NCBI GenBank assembly: GCA_900470965.1
Contig: UCCS01000110.1
Span: 1-47,612, forward strand
Length of the DNA stretch: 47,612 nt
Reading direction: 5' to 3'
From: Hyphomicrobiales bacterium
GTDB taxonomy: Bacteria; Pseudomonadota; Alphaproteobacteria; Rhizobiales; Rhizobiaceae
Shown here: positions 28,885-37,583 of the stretch, in pieces
Numbering within the stretch: position 1 is the stretch's first letter
Layout: each line of letters opens with the position of its first letter
Position numbers and translations under genes: made by a program
Notes under the pieces: model-generated
Database searches by the model: none
What the model saw: the letters and a program-made list of their open reading frames with translations, nothing else
What the model was told of the DNA's origin: nothing

Positions 28885-30221
28885 CGAGCGAAGAGCCGAT
28901 TGCCACGCCCTCCCGCCTCAAGCCCGTCCTCGTCATCCTGTGGCTGCTGCTGATTTCGGCTCCCATTCTGGAAAGCGATAGCTATCGCTATGCGGCGCTG
29001 TTGCTGATCGGGACGACCTTTGTCTGGTTCAAGCCGAATTTAGGTCTGCTGAAGCGAGACTGGCTGGCCAATGCCTGCCTTGCCTGGGGCGCCTACGCGC
29101 TGCTGCGCTTCCTCTTCGGCCTGATCGTCGACGGTGAAAAGGGCGCGTCCGACTGGCTCTACGCCTTTCCGCTGTTTTTCCCGGCTGTTGGCATCGCGCT
29201 TTATTCCAGCCGGAAACATGTCGAAACGGTCTTTGCGATCTATTTCCCGATCGCACTTGCCGCCCTGCTGATCTCCACCGACTACCGGCAGATTCTGGAA
29301 GGCGATGACCGTATTTCGCCGCTCTTCCATAACAATCTGATCCACGGCGCGATCGGCTGCGGCTTCCTGATGATCGGCGCCTTCTACTGGCTGTTGCACG
29401 CCTGGGAGACTGGCAAGCTCGCGCGCCGTTCCGGCAACTGGATTGTTGCCGTCGCGACACTCGTCATCGCGCTCTGCCTTTTCAATATTTACGGCTCCAA
29501 GGCGAAAGGCGTCTGGCTGAGCCTCGTCCTCGTCGGACCGCTCATGCTGGCCTCGCTGCTGCTTTACGCAAATAAACGCCGGGCCGCCTTGGTAGGGGCT
29601 GTTGTCGTCGCCCTTATCGCAGCAGCGCTTTTTGTCGGTGGTGATGATATTTGGAGGTTTGCCGGCCCGACCTACGAGGCCACCGCACGGATCGAGACCG
29701 AAATCTCTGCGCATGGCGCATGGAATGCTGTCGCTGCTGCGATCGCGTCAAAAGATACGCCGGAGTCGATGAGTGAACGGCTGCAGCTCTGGGCAAATGC
29801 TTCGGAAGTGATTGCCCAGGCGCCTCTCTTTGGTGCCGGCAACCACTGGCTGACGCTCTGGAACTCGACCACCTATGCCAGCGTGCCCTATACGCTGCTT
29901 CATAACGGCTATTTCGAAATGCTTGTCCGTCACGGGCTGTTCGGCATTATCGTTTTCGCCATATTGGCAACGGCCATGTACAGTCGCGTTTTCGCTGCGT
30001 GGAGAGCCAAGTTGATCAGCCTCAGCGCGCTACTCGCCTATAGCACGGTGACGCTATTCTTCCTTGGAACGATCCTGTCCAACTCCAACAACCGGTTGGC
30101 AATCGGCGAATCGTTCTTCTTCGTGTTCTCCGCCGTCGCGTTTGCCTGCGGGATCATGTTGAAGAAGGGAGAGATCAGGCAGAATACCGGCATGGTATCT
30201 CGGGATCAGAAGGCTGCCTGA
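28878..30221 (+). CDS. O-antigen ligase/polymerase-like membrane protein (Wzy/WaaL type)
   Basis: A 447-residue inner-membrane protein with about ten hydrophobic segments. The central part matches the Wzy_C region: FNIYGSKAKGVWLSLVLVGP, followed by a large outer loop with SMSERLQLWANASEVIAQAPLFGAGNHW and LHNGYFEMLVRHGLFG, the usual R/H-bearing loop. Such proteins join or polymerise O-antigen on undecaprenyl carrier. The ATG at 28878 lies inside the end of the GT25 pseudogene, so translation may originally have been coupled. Whether it still has a working partner glycosyltransferase is unknown. Confidence 0.82.
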   Translation: MVASEEPIATPSRLKPVLVILWLLLISAPILESDSYRYAALLLIGTTFVWFKPNLGLLKRDWLANACLAWGAYALLRFLFGLIVDGEKGASDWLYAFPLFFPAVGIALYSSRKHVETVFAIYFPIALAALLISTDYRQILEGDDRISPLFHNNLIHGAIGCGFLMIGAFYWLLHAWETGKLARRSGNWIVAVATLVIALCLFNIYGSKAKGVWLSLVLVGPLMLASLLLYANKRRAALVGAVVVALIAAALFVGGDDIWRFAGPTYEATARIETEISAHGAWNAVAAAIASKDTPESMSERLQLWANASEVIAQAPLFGAGNHWLTLWNSTTYASVPYTLLHNGYFEMLVRHGLFGIIVFAILATAMYSRVFAAWRAKLISLSALLAYSTVTLFFLGTILSNSNNRLAIGESFFFVFSAVAFACGIMLKKGEIRQNTGMVSRDQKAA

Positions 30222-30286
30222 GAGGGCGATGGAACCTAGCCCAAAAAGGGATTGCAGAGCGCTCCTAGGATGGAGCGCCCGCGTTG

Positions 30287-30433
30287 TCAGATACCGAAAT
30301 CGTCCAGAAACGAGGGATGGATCGCGGTCTTCCTTGCCTCGCGCGCATCACGATAGCGCTGCTGGGCAGAATCGAAGCTGTTAACGATCCGTCGTATAAG
30401 GCCGCTTTTGCGGCGTTTGAAAATCAAGTGCAT
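30287..30433 (-). CDS. small basic hypothetical protein
   Basis: A 48-residue frame (MHLIFKRRKSGLIRRIVNSF ... KTAIHPSFLDDFGI), very basic, with an amphipathic helix pattern. The start at 30433 is preferred to the longer frame from 30514. A GC hairpin (arms 30259-30265 and 30272-30278) just past the stop could help end transcription, though it lacks a good T tail. It looks like the short basic proteins common in rhizobia; no function is known. Confidence 0.5.
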   Translation of the reverse strand: MHLIFKRRKSGLIRRIVNSFDSAQQRYRDAREARKTAIHPSFLDDFGI

Positions 30434-30662
30434 AGCAAGCTCGCTTTTTCTTATTTTTGTTAGCCGGCAGCATATAATTTGCGCAACGTGGCGCGGCAAT
30501 GGGCATTTTGGCATGCCACCTATGCAGAATATGACAGTGATATGACATGGAAGGGATCGCGGTCAGCCTAAGGCATTCGAGATCCGGTCAATGGCCGCGA
30601 TGGTATCGGCCATAGCGGTGCTGTAAGATGCCGCTGTCGTCCTTTCGGGGGAAGAGACTGAC

Positions 30663-32885
30663 ATGGAGCGCCGCCTTGCAGCCGTCCTGATTGCCGATGT
30701 CGTGGGCTATGGCCGTTTAAGCCAGGTCGACGAGGAGGGGACGCGTCTGCGTTTCCAGGCAGACATGAGGGAGGTTGTCGAGCCCCTGATAGCCGAGCAT
30801 AGCGGGCGGCTGGTCAAAACCATGGGCGACGGGCTGCTGGTCGAATTTCACAGTGTGGTCGAGGCCATGCGCTGCGCGGTGGACGTGCAGAAGCTGAAGG
30901 CGAAGCACAATGCGGAGATTCCGGCCGATTTTCGCCTGGATTTCCGCATCGGCATCAATCTGGGTGACATCATCGTCGAGGGGAGCGATATCCACGGCGA
31001 TGGCGTCAATCTCGCCGACCGTATGCAGGTGCTCGCCGAGCCCGGCGGGATCGCGATCTCCGGGCCAGCCTACGATCAGGTGAAATCGAAGCTCGATGTC
31101 AGTTTCATTTCGCTTGGCGAGCAAAGGGTCAAAAGCATCCCCGAACCCGTGCGCGTCTACCGCGTCGTGTTCGATCCGGCGGCAGCCAAGAAGTTCAGCA
31201 ATCTGCGAAAATATCTCAGCCGCCGGCGCATCGCGGCAATGGTTGCTGCTGCCGTCCTGCTCATTCTGGCCGGAGCGGCGCTGTGGTGGCAGCCATGGGC
31301 GCTGCTCGAAAATCCGTCGTTGACCCAGCGCTTTGCCTATCCTTTGCCGGACAAGCCCTCCGTGGCCGTGTTGCCATTCATCAATGTCAGCGGCGACGTC
31401 GAGCACGATCATCTTGCCGAAGGCCTGACCGATGATCTGATTACGGAACTGTCGAAAGTCTCCGGGCTCTTCGTCATCGCGCGACACTCCGTTTTCGCCG
31501 TGCGCGACAACAGCGGCAAGATACAGGATGTGGCGGCCGAGCTCGGCGTCCATTATGTCCTTGAAGGCACGCTGCAGCGCGCGGGCTCGCGATTGCGCAT
31601 CAATGTCAAACTGATCGATGCGCTGACCGGCCTTTCCCTCTGGGCCGAGCGCTACGACCGCGAATATGCCGACCTTTTCGCGGTCCAGGATGATGTCATC
31701 AGCAAGATCATCGCGGCACTTGCCATCAGGCTCAGCGAGGGCGAGCGCACGCAACTGGCGCAGATCCCCACGGAGAATCTCGAGGCCTACGACTATTATA
31801 TGCGCGCCGAGCAGGCGGGTCTCACCTATGGAGACGTCGCGACCTACCGCGAGGCGCTGTCCTATTATCAGAAGGCGATCGACCTCGATCCGAATTTTGC
31901 CGATGCACATGCGGGTATCGCGCGCATCGCCGTCGATGTCTGGCGCAACGACTACAATATCCTCTGGTCGGCGGCCGTGGCCCGCAAGATCGCCTATGAC
32001 GCGGCAGGGCAGGCATTGAAGATCGATCCGAACAATGCGCGGGCGCATACGGTCCTTGCCCTCCTGCAATTGGTGGATGGTCGCCAGACGGAGGCGCTGA
32101 TATCGGCGAACCGTGCCGTGCAGGCGCAGCCGAGTGATGCTGAAGCCAATGGCAATCTGGCCCTCGTGCTCGCTCACATCGGCAATCGCGAGCAGGCGAT
32201 CAGCGAAATGGAAAAGGCGCTGCGCTTCGATCCTTCGCCATCTCCCGGCTTCCAATTGCTTGCGGGTATCGTCTTCTACATCGTCGGTGATGACGACCGG
32301 GCGATCTCACTGATGGAGGCGGCCCGCGACGCGCTTCCCAATGCGGAGGCTGCGCGCGAATTCCTGGCTGCAGCCTATATCGAGGACGGCGATAAGAAAC
32401 GCAGTCTGCAGGAGAAGACGAAGCTGCTGGAGCTCTTTCCAGAAAGCAATCTGACCTATTACAGCTATCTCTACGACTACTGGCGCAAGGAGGATCTGAA
32501 CCTGCATTTGACCAGGCTGCAGAAAGCGGGAATTCCCGAATGGCCTTTTGGATTTCAGGGCGAGAAGGCTGATCAGGTCACCGGCGAGCAATTGCGCGAT
32601 CTCATCAGTGACAAGACCTGGAACGGCAAACACCGCAACGGCACGCAATTCGTCCAGTTCTTCGACAAGGCCGGCAATACCGCCTATCGCAGCGCCAACA
32701 CGAATATCACCGGCACCGTCGAGATCAGTGGAGACTGGCTCTGCGAGAAATTCGCGGGCTATTTCCTCGACAGGATGGTCTGCGGCAATATCTATCGCAA
32801 TCACGCTCCCGAGGAGCCCGGCGCGACATACGTGCATGTCACGCCGCAGGCGCTGAAATTCTTTTCGATCGACGCTGACCGGTGA
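30663..32885 (+). CDS. class III adenylyl cyclase with TolB-like and TPR regions
   Basis: A 740-residue protein predicted to make cAMP. The N-terminal cyclase domain (about 1-170) has both metal Asp residues (D12 in LIADVVGY, D56 in KTMGDG), the adenine-specifying K52 and D109, and the transition-state N116 and R120 (DGVNLADR). One membrane helix follows (about 190-207). The outer or second part starts with a TolB-like segment (KPSVAVLPFINVSGDVEHDH) and runs into TPR-type helices (about 380-600), with a C-terminal tail of unknown type. This layout is frequent in rhizobia. The catalytic set is complete. Confidence 0.9.
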   Translation: MERRLAAVLIADVVGYGRLSQVDEEGTRLRFQADMREVVEPLIAEHSGRLVKTMGDGLLVEFHSVVEAMRCAVDVQKLKAKHNAEIPADFRLDFRIGINLGDIIVEGSDIHGDGVNLADRMQVLAEPGGIAISGPAYDQVKSKLDVSFISLGEQRVKSIPEPVRVYRVVFDPAAAKKFSNLRKYLSRRRIAAMVAAAVLLILAGAALWWQPWALLENPSLTQRFAYPLPDKPSVAVLPFINVSGDVEHDHLAEGLTDDLITELSKVSGLFVIARHSVFAVRDNSGKIQDVAAELGVHYVLEGTLQRAGSRLRINVKLIDALTGLSLWAERYDREYADLFAVQDDVISKIIAALAIRLSEGERTQLAQIPTENLEAYDYYMRAEQAGLTYGDVATYREALSYYQKAIDLDPNFADAHAGIARIAVDVWRNDYNILWSAAVARKIAYDAAGQALKIDPNNARAHTVLALLQLVDGRQTEALISANRAVQAQPSDAEANGNLALVLAHIGNREQAISEMEKALRFDPSPSPGFQLLAGIVFYIVGDDDRAISLMEAARDALPNAEAAREFLAAAYIEDGDKKRSLQEKTKLLELFPESNLTYYSYLYDYWRKEDLNLHLTRLQKAGIPEWPFGFQGEKADQVTGEQLRDLISDKTWNGKHRNGTQFVQFFDKAGNTAYRSANTNITGTVEISGDWLCEKFAGYFLDRMVCGNIYRNHAPEEPGATYVHVTPQALKFFSIDADR

Positions 32886-32893
32886 TTGGTCAA

Positions 32894-33406
32894 CTACTGG
32901 GCAGAGGGATGCTGCCAGTCTTTCTGCGCCTTCTCCGATATCAGAATGTTCTGCACTTGCGACCAGTGCTTCTGGGAGTCGACCACCTTTGTCGGGTTCT
33001 TTACCAGTCCCTCAGCCGCACCCGGATCATAGCTGATATAGAGCTTGCCTTCGATGATCCGCCAGGCATTCGGATCGATATTGGTGGTGACCGTTCCGAA
33101 GGACACGCCATCGGCGCAGTAGCCGCCATATTGCGGGGCATATTTGCCGGGATCCTTGACGAACATGTCACGATGCTCGGCGCTGGCGAAATACCAGGTC
33201 GCGCCCAGCCAGTGATGGGAATATTGCGGCGACCCTTCCACGGCTTTATCATCAGTGAAATAGGCCACCGGGTCATAGCCCTTGATCGCCACATCCCCGA
33301 AATAGCCGGTATTGACGAAGTCTTCTGCTGTGGCCTCGTTTGCCAGCAGCAGGACGGCAAGGCCACCTATAGCTGCGGCCTTCACAAATCCATTCCAGTG
33401 AGACAT
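32894..33406 (-). CDS. secreted YHS-domain protein
   Basis: A 170-residue protein with a signal peptide (about 1-27, AAIGGLAVLLLANEATA-ED). The mature part has the YHS pattern: VAIKGYDPVAYFTDDKAVEGSPQYSHHWLGATWYFASAEHRDMFVKDPGKYAPQYGGYCA. In well-studied YHS proteins the domain binds metal, often copper or iron, but the first Y-H-S residues are replaced here by SHH. The gene lies 30 bases after the ankyrin gene on the same strand, both products exported, so they form an operon. Confidence 0.87.
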   Translation of the reverse strand: MSHWNGFVKAAAIGGLAVLLLANEATAEDFVNTGYFGDVAIKGYDPVAYFTDDKAVEGSPQYSHHWLGATWYFASAEHRDMFVKDPGKYAPQYGGYCADGVSFGTVTTNIDPNAWRIIEGKLYISYDPGAAEGLVKNPTKVVDSQKHWSQVQNILISEKAQKDWQHPSAQ

Positions 33407-33436
33407 TTCAATGCTCCCGTTTTCAGGCGCGCACGC

Positions 33437-34027
33437 TCATTTTCGCTTCGTGCATTCGTCATAGAGCCACTGACCCGTGAGGTCCGCTCCCTGACAGGCG
33501 GCGCCTGCTTTCAACAATAGAGTGACGGCGTCCCAGTGTGATCTCCATCCGGCCTGGGTCACCGGCGTGTAGCCGTTTCTTTCCTTCGGCTCGATATCGG
33601 CCTTTTGCGCAAGCAGGAAAGCGATGACATCGGCATGGCCTTCCTCGGCTGCCGCATGCAGCGGCGTCATGCTGTAGAAGTTCTTGTGATCATTGACGGA
33701 GGCGCCTTTCGCCACCAGCAGCTCCACGATATCGAGATGGCCGCCATAGGCTGCCGCATGCAGGGCCGTCAGCCCACCCTTGTTGCGGATTCCGATATCG
33801 CAGCCGCGATCAAGAAGAAGAGTGACGACATCGGCCTTGCCGGACAGGGCCGCAATCAGCAGCGCCGGCTCGCCCGTATCATCCAGTTCAGCGAGGTTTG
33901 CTCCCTGATCGGCAAGCTGCTTGACGCGCTCGACATTGCCTTCGCGCGCGGCATCGTGCAGTGGGCCCGCGGACGCTGCGGAAATCCCAAGGCCGAAACA
34001 GATGAAGCTGATCCAAAAGACATTCAT
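33437..34027 (-). CDS. secreted ankyrin-repeat protein
   Basis: A 196-residue protein with a signal peptide (MNVFWISFICFGLGISAASA-GP) and about four to five ankyrin repeats of 33 residues, for example DTGEPALLIAALSGKADVVT, NKGGLTALHAAAYGGHLDIV and SMTPLHAAAEEGHADVIAFL. The end has two cysteines (AACQGADLTGQWLYDECTK). Ankyrin repeats serve as binding surfaces; in the periplasm the partner may be the YHS protein encoded next, which is inference from gene order. The start at 34027 gives the signal peptide; the frame is open to 34048. Confidence 0.9.
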   Translation of the reverse strand: MNVFWISFICFGLGISAASAGPLHDAAREGNVERVKQLADQGANLAELDDTGEPALLIAALSGKADVVTLLLDRGCDIGIRNKGGLTALHAAAYGGHLDIVELLVAKGASVNDHKNFYSMTPLHAAAEEGHADVIAFLLAQKADIEPKERNGYTPVTQAGWRSHWDAVTLLLKAGAACQGADLTGQWLYDECTKRK

Positions 34028-34565
34028 CGCGCACCCCCGTCTTGCCATCCCTGGCTTACAAGCGCGAAAGTGTAGTTAAGCTATCATGAATATGAGGGGT
34101 GGGCAATAAATGGCGACGGTATGTGGGGGATGCTGGTGCCGACCGACCTATTCAGGTGCTAACCCTCTGCGCCCCGAAAGCTGGATAGTTGTGAGCAATG
34201 GGAGAATGGTAGGTCCGGAAAGACCGGAGGAGACCTCAATGGGCTGCTCCGGCGAGAGATTTGAAACTCCACTAGGCGATCTATTAAAGCCAGAGAATAG
34301 CGTCTTTAGCATGGCCGTTCGGGCTCCATATTTTGTCTGAGCAATCTGGATTTTGACAGCCTTCAGCGAAAAGTCCTTGCAGGGTTCGCAATCCGACGAC
34401 AATGAATGTGATCGGTATTGCTCTCCTTGCAGCCGCCTATCCTGCAAATTGCTTAGGCCAGCGCTTGTTGCAGGTCACGGTTGGATGTGGTCTTCTTCGT
34501 TCTCACGAAGGCGGCCAGAGGTAGCCAAGGACCAGCCAAAGCATTGCCGCCCCAGAGGAGGATGG
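34028..34565. other. gene-poor stretch with composition unlike its surroundings
   Basis: Between the ankyrin gene and the lyase gene there is no frame that I can support. The stretch looks less GC-rich than the flanking rhizobial genes. At 34206-34229 it carries a sequence matching the 3' end of the tRNA gene at 36559 in 17 of 24 positions (15 of the first 19), counted by eye. Short frames at 34110-34340 (+) and 34148-34447 (-) have no recognisable features. Confidence 0.4.
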
Positions 34566-35339
34566 ATGCGCGGATTTAGTTCTCGGCATGGCATTTTAGC
34601 GTCTGCGATCATTCTATCTTCCGCCTCCCTCGGTCTCGGGCCAAAGGCGCAAGCTGCGGACAGTTTTGGCAGTTTTTCCCTTCAATCCGCGAGAGGTTAT
34701 TCGTATCAGCGAGGTGCTGCCCCGGACGGGACGAGAGCAGAGCGCTTCGAATTACGCTCGGGTGACTGCCCCGCCTCCACTGGTGACTGCCAAAAGGACA
34801 GGGAAAGGGTTGAGAAGTGGGAAAATAAGCCAGCTTCACGGCTGGATCACGAGTATTGGTACCACTTCTCGGTGTTCATTCCTAAAGACTGGCCAGCCAG
34901 TGGCTCGATCAATACCAAGCTGGGTCAATTTCATCAGTTCGGCGACGGCAAACCGCCGGTTCTTTTCCAAATTCAAAACGGCCGATATATCTTCGAGCTG
35001 TCAAATCCTTCTGTGAGGCAAGCGGACCCCATGCGCCCACTTCCCCCCTTACGGCAGGTTGGACTCGGTTCCGCGAATGCAATGAAAGGCCACTGGACGA
35101 GCATAACTGTCCACGCGATTTGGTCCAGGACCCAGGCGGGCTTTATTGATGTGTGGGTCAACGGCGCAAAGAAGGTAGGAGTAAAGGGTCCTAATGTCGA
35201 TCGAGACGTGCCGGTCTATTTCAAGTACGGCGTTTATCGAAGCTTCGTAAGCCGTCTCAAGTCTGATGCCCCTCTGGTGGTCTGGTACAGCAGTATCCGG
35301 CGAGGTTCCAGTCGAGAGATGGTGGACGGTACCCAGTAG
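34566..35339 (+). CDS. secreted polysaccharide lyase (heparin lyase I-like)
   Basis: A 257-residue exported protein. The signal peptide is about 1-34 (ASAIILSSASLGLGPKAQA-AD). The rest shows the concanavalin-like jelly-roll pattern of the heparin lyase I/Polysacc_lyase family: LDHEYWYHFSVFIPKDWP, TKLGQFHQFGDGKPPVLFQI, MKGHWTSITVHAIWSRTQAGFIDVWVNG and the end YFKYGVYRSFVSR. Such enzymes cleave acidic polysaccharides by beta-elimination; the substrate here, perhaps a plant or bacterial uronate polymer, is not determined. GAGGAGGATGG precedes the ATG at 34566; the frame is open upstream to 34353 but that part looks non-coding. The lectin-cyclase gene starts 9 bases after its stop, so the two genes share a transcript. 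Confidence 0.78.
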   Translation: MRGFSSRHGILASAIILSSASLGLGPKAQAADSFGSFSLQSARGYSYQRGAAPDGTRAERFELRSGDCPASTGDCQKDRERVEKWENKPASRLDHEYWYHFSVFIPKDWPASGSINTKLGQFHQFGDGKPPVLFQIQNGRYIFELSNPSVRQADPMRPLPPLRQVGLGSANAMKGHWTSITVHAIWSRTQAGFIDVWVNGAKKVGVKGPNVDRDVPVYFKYGVYRSFVSRLKSDAPLVVWYSSIRRGSSREMVDGTQ

Positions 35340-35348
35340 GGGGGCATC

Positions 35349-36539
35349 ATGAGGCGCACCCTCGCGACAATACTGGCCGCCGATGTCGCGCAGTATAGCA
35401 GTCATATGGAGGAGCACGAGGCTGCGACATTGTCTCATCTTGCGGAACTTCGTAGTCGGATGGATCCGTTGATTGCAAAATATAACGGACGTATCGCCAA
35501 TACCGCGGGCGACAGCATCATCGCCATCTTCGAGAGCCCGGTTGAAGCCGTTGAAGCGGCCCTAGAGATACAGGAAGCGCACAAGGCCTACAACGCTGGG
35601 GTCAAGGAGCGAGAAAGGCTCCTTTACCGCATCGGTATCAATATCGGTGATGTCACTATCCAGCCGAACGGGGATGTGCTTGGTGGCGGCGTAAACATCG
35701 CTGCTCGCCTGGAATCGGTAGCGGTGCCAGGCGGCATCTGCGTCTCTGAGAACGTTTATGAGCAGGTTGACTGCAAGCTACCGACGACACTTACCAAGCT
35801 TGGCGAGCAATATGTCAAAAATCTGGAAAAGCCGATCAAGGTCTATGCAATAGGCCCCACCAGCAATAGCTTTGGCCATGCGCTCCAGACGTCTCTCACC
35901 AGGGCTGTGAAGCGCCCTTCGATGCAACTGGCAATCGTTAGCCTTGCATTAGTCGCAACCATGTTGTCTGGTTACCTGCTCCTGAATATTCGGACGCCTG
36001 ACTGGGCCACTCGCGGCGATGAGCAGGGGCAGTTCAATGGCCTGACAAAGCAGCAAATTCTTGCGAAGTTTGATCTCGTTACAACAGGGCATTTTCAGAA
36101 TTCCGACTACTACATCATCCGCTACTGGGGCGGTCTCACCATGGACGTACTTGAAGAATTGGCTGATGCGCTTGGCGGGCATGTCGTGACGATCAATTCG
36201 GCTGCCGAGAACATGTTCCTCTTTGACCTGTCTCTTCAACAGCCTGGTCACTGGATGGTGCAAGACATCAGCGATGGCTCAAAGCAAGTTAGTGGACCGA
36301 TGATCGGTTTGGTTCAAACACCGGGTTCTGTGGAACCCGGTCAGGGGTGGCACTGGCTCGACGGACAAACGGTTACCTTCACCAGCTGGAAGCAGGGAGG
36401 CCCGGAGAATTCAAAAGGACATCAGAATCTTGCGCAATTCCGGGCCAACGGAATGACGCCGGTGCCCTATTGGGACGATATCGATGACTGTCAGGATTCC
36501 GTGATTATCGAGGTTCCCGCTTCGGTTGCCGTAAACTGA
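35349..36539 (+). CDS. membrane adenylyl cyclase with C-terminal C-type-lectin-like domain
   Basis: A 396-residue protein. Residues 1-170 are a class III cyclase domain with metal Asp D12 and D55, D109, N116 and R120 in place; the adenine-specifying Lys of the family is N51 here (IANTAGDS). A single membrane helix spans about 192-214. After a short linker, about 248-390 fits a C-type lectin-like domain: GGHVVTINSAAENMFLF, MIGL (318-321), WHWLDGQ (334-340), W347 with GGPENS, and YWDD (374-377). It has only one cysteine (C381), so the usual disulphides are missing. With the helix placed so, the cyclase is in the cytoplasm and the lectin part in the periplasm. It follows the polysaccharide lyase after 9 bases. 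Lectin call is by pattern; cyclase call is firm. Confidence 0.8.
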   Translation: MRRTLATILAADVAQYSSHMEEHEAATLSHLAELRSRMDPLIAKYNGRIANTAGDSIIAIFESPVEAVEAALEIQEAHKAYNAGVKERERLLYRIGINIGDVTIQPNGDVLGGGVNIAARLESVAVPGGICVSENVYEQVDCKLPTTLTKLGEQYVKNLEKPIKVYAIGPTSNSFGHALQTSLTRAVKRPSMQLAIVSLALVATMLSGYLLLNIRTPDWATRGDEQGQFNGLTKQQILAKFDLVTTGHFQNSDYYIIRYWGGLTMDVLEELADALGGHVVTINSAAENMFLFDLSLQQPGHWMVQDISDGSKQVSGPMIGLVQTPGSVEPGQGWHWLDGQTVTFTSWKQGGPENSKGHQNLAQFRANGMTPVPYWDDIDDCQDSVIIEVPASVAVN

Positions 36540-36558
36540 TCGCACAATGGACAAAAAA

Positions 36559-36634
36559 TGGTGGGCCCGGAGGGACTCGAACCCCCAACCAAGCGGTTAT
36601 GAGCCGCCGGCTCTAACCATTGAGCTACAGGCCC
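36559..36634 (-). tRNA. tRNA-Ile (CAU anticodon, lysidine type)
   Basis: A 76-base cloverleaf on the minus strand with encoded CCA. The acceptor stem pairs GGGCCTG with CGGGCCC; the D-loop has AGCTCAATGGTTAGAGC, the anticodon loop CTCATAA gives CAU, and the T-arm is GGGGGTTCGAGTCCCTC. CAU could mean Met, but the anticodon arm GGCGGCTCATAACCGCTTGG resembles tRNA-Ile2, whose C34 becomes lysidine, rather than either Met tRNA. Its 3' end faces the lyase-cyclase pair. Confidence 0.9.
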
Positions 36635-36826
36635 GGCACCCAGGGTGCGGTCAGCCGGGGCAATGGCACCCGCGGCTTTTGTCCGCTTAACGCAAATCCG
36701 GGACAGTCACAAGCCATGAGCGCAAGCATCTGTGGACGATGCATATTTCCGGTTTGCCCTCTGGAACCTTCGCACGCGGGCTACATTTACTCCTGTCAGA
36801 CTAGATCTGAAGAGGGCAATCGCAGA

Positions 36827-37195
36827 ATGGTGGCTTCCCAGGGTGCCGTGGTGCTCATCGTCGAGGATGAGCCGCTGATCAGATTTAATATTCTGGATGT
36901 GCTTGAAGAAGTGGGGCACGTGGCGCTCGAGGCTGGGAGCGCGGATGAGGCAATGGTGCTTCTGAAGACCCGCGACGATGTCGATGTCCTCTTCACCGAC
37001 GTCAACATGGCCGGTTCGATGGATGGCATCCAGCTCGCCAAGCGGGTGAGGGCGATGCGGCCGAATATCGGCATCATCATCACCTCGGGCCTGGTGCGGC
37101 TCGATCCCATGTCGCTGCCGGCCAACACGGCTTTCCTGCCGAAACCCTATCAGCACGAGGCCTTGATCTCAGCGATCGCTTCCATGACGCGGTAG
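36827..37195 (+). CDS. single-domain response regulator
   Basis: A 122-residue stand-alone receiver domain: acidic pocket E13/D14 in VEDEP, phospho-acceptor D58 in LFTDVNM, T86 in IITSG and K106 in LPKPYQ. There is no output domain, so it probably works by binding a partner or in a phosphorelay (CheY/CpdR/DivK-like in principle). No histidine kinase is near. The ATG at 36827 is chosen because the upstream open frame overlaps the tRNA gene. Confidence 0.92.
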   Translation: MVASQGAVVLIVEDEPLIRFNILDVLEEVGHVALEAGSADEAMVLLKTRDDVDVLFTDVNMAGSMDGIQLAKRVRAMRPNIGIIITSGLVRLDPMSLPANTAFLPKPYQHEALISAIASMTR

Positions 37196-37210
37196 CTCAG
37201 GCCAGAGCGA

Positions 37211-37441
37211 TCAATCGGGGCTCGCCATCGACGGCGGCGGGAAGGGGACGCCCGTTGCCCCGGTCGCGGTTTCGATTTCTTCGATCTGCTCGCGAGCCTG
37301 TTCGTTGGCCTTTGTGGGTTCGCCACGCAGTTCGGCTTCCGCATCGCTGCGATGGCGCAAATCTTCGCCATCCGGCCTGCCTTGCTTTTCCCAGATTGCG
37401 TAGGCGTGCTTGCGCACACGGTCCTCATTCCGGTCCGTCAT
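37211..37441 (-). CDS. DUF2934 protein
   Basis: A 76-residue protein with the DUF2934 core DRVRKHAYAIWEKQGRPDGED, a short helical unit found widely in rhizobia, often with no known function. The C-terminal part is Glu/Ala/Pro-rich and not conserved. The start at 37441 is placed just before the core; a longer frame to 37555 lacks family similarity. A paralogue lies at 42221-42466. Confidence 0.8.
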   Translation of the reverse strand: MTDRNEDRVRKHAYAIWEKQGRPDGEDLRHRSDAEAELRGEPTKANEQAREQIEEIETATGATGVPFPPPSMASPD

Positions 37442-37583
37442 GGCGATCTCCCCTGGTTTTTCGATCATCGTAAAACCGGCCGGGGAGCCGAATGTTCTGA
37501 CAAGGCGCCTGAGATCGAGAGGCGCAGCCGAGCCTGAAGGGGAGGTCTGCTTCAAGCCCGGCCGCTGGCCCCCGGGGGAGCCG

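Noticed and set aside
34148..34447. A 99-residue minus-strand frame in the gap before the lyase
   Set aside because: No ribosome site, no known motif and poor codon use.
36559..36634. Elongator or initiator tRNA-Met
   Set aside because: The anticodon is CAU, but the anticodon stem and flanks resemble tRNA-Ile2 and not the Met types. A tRNA profile search would settle this.
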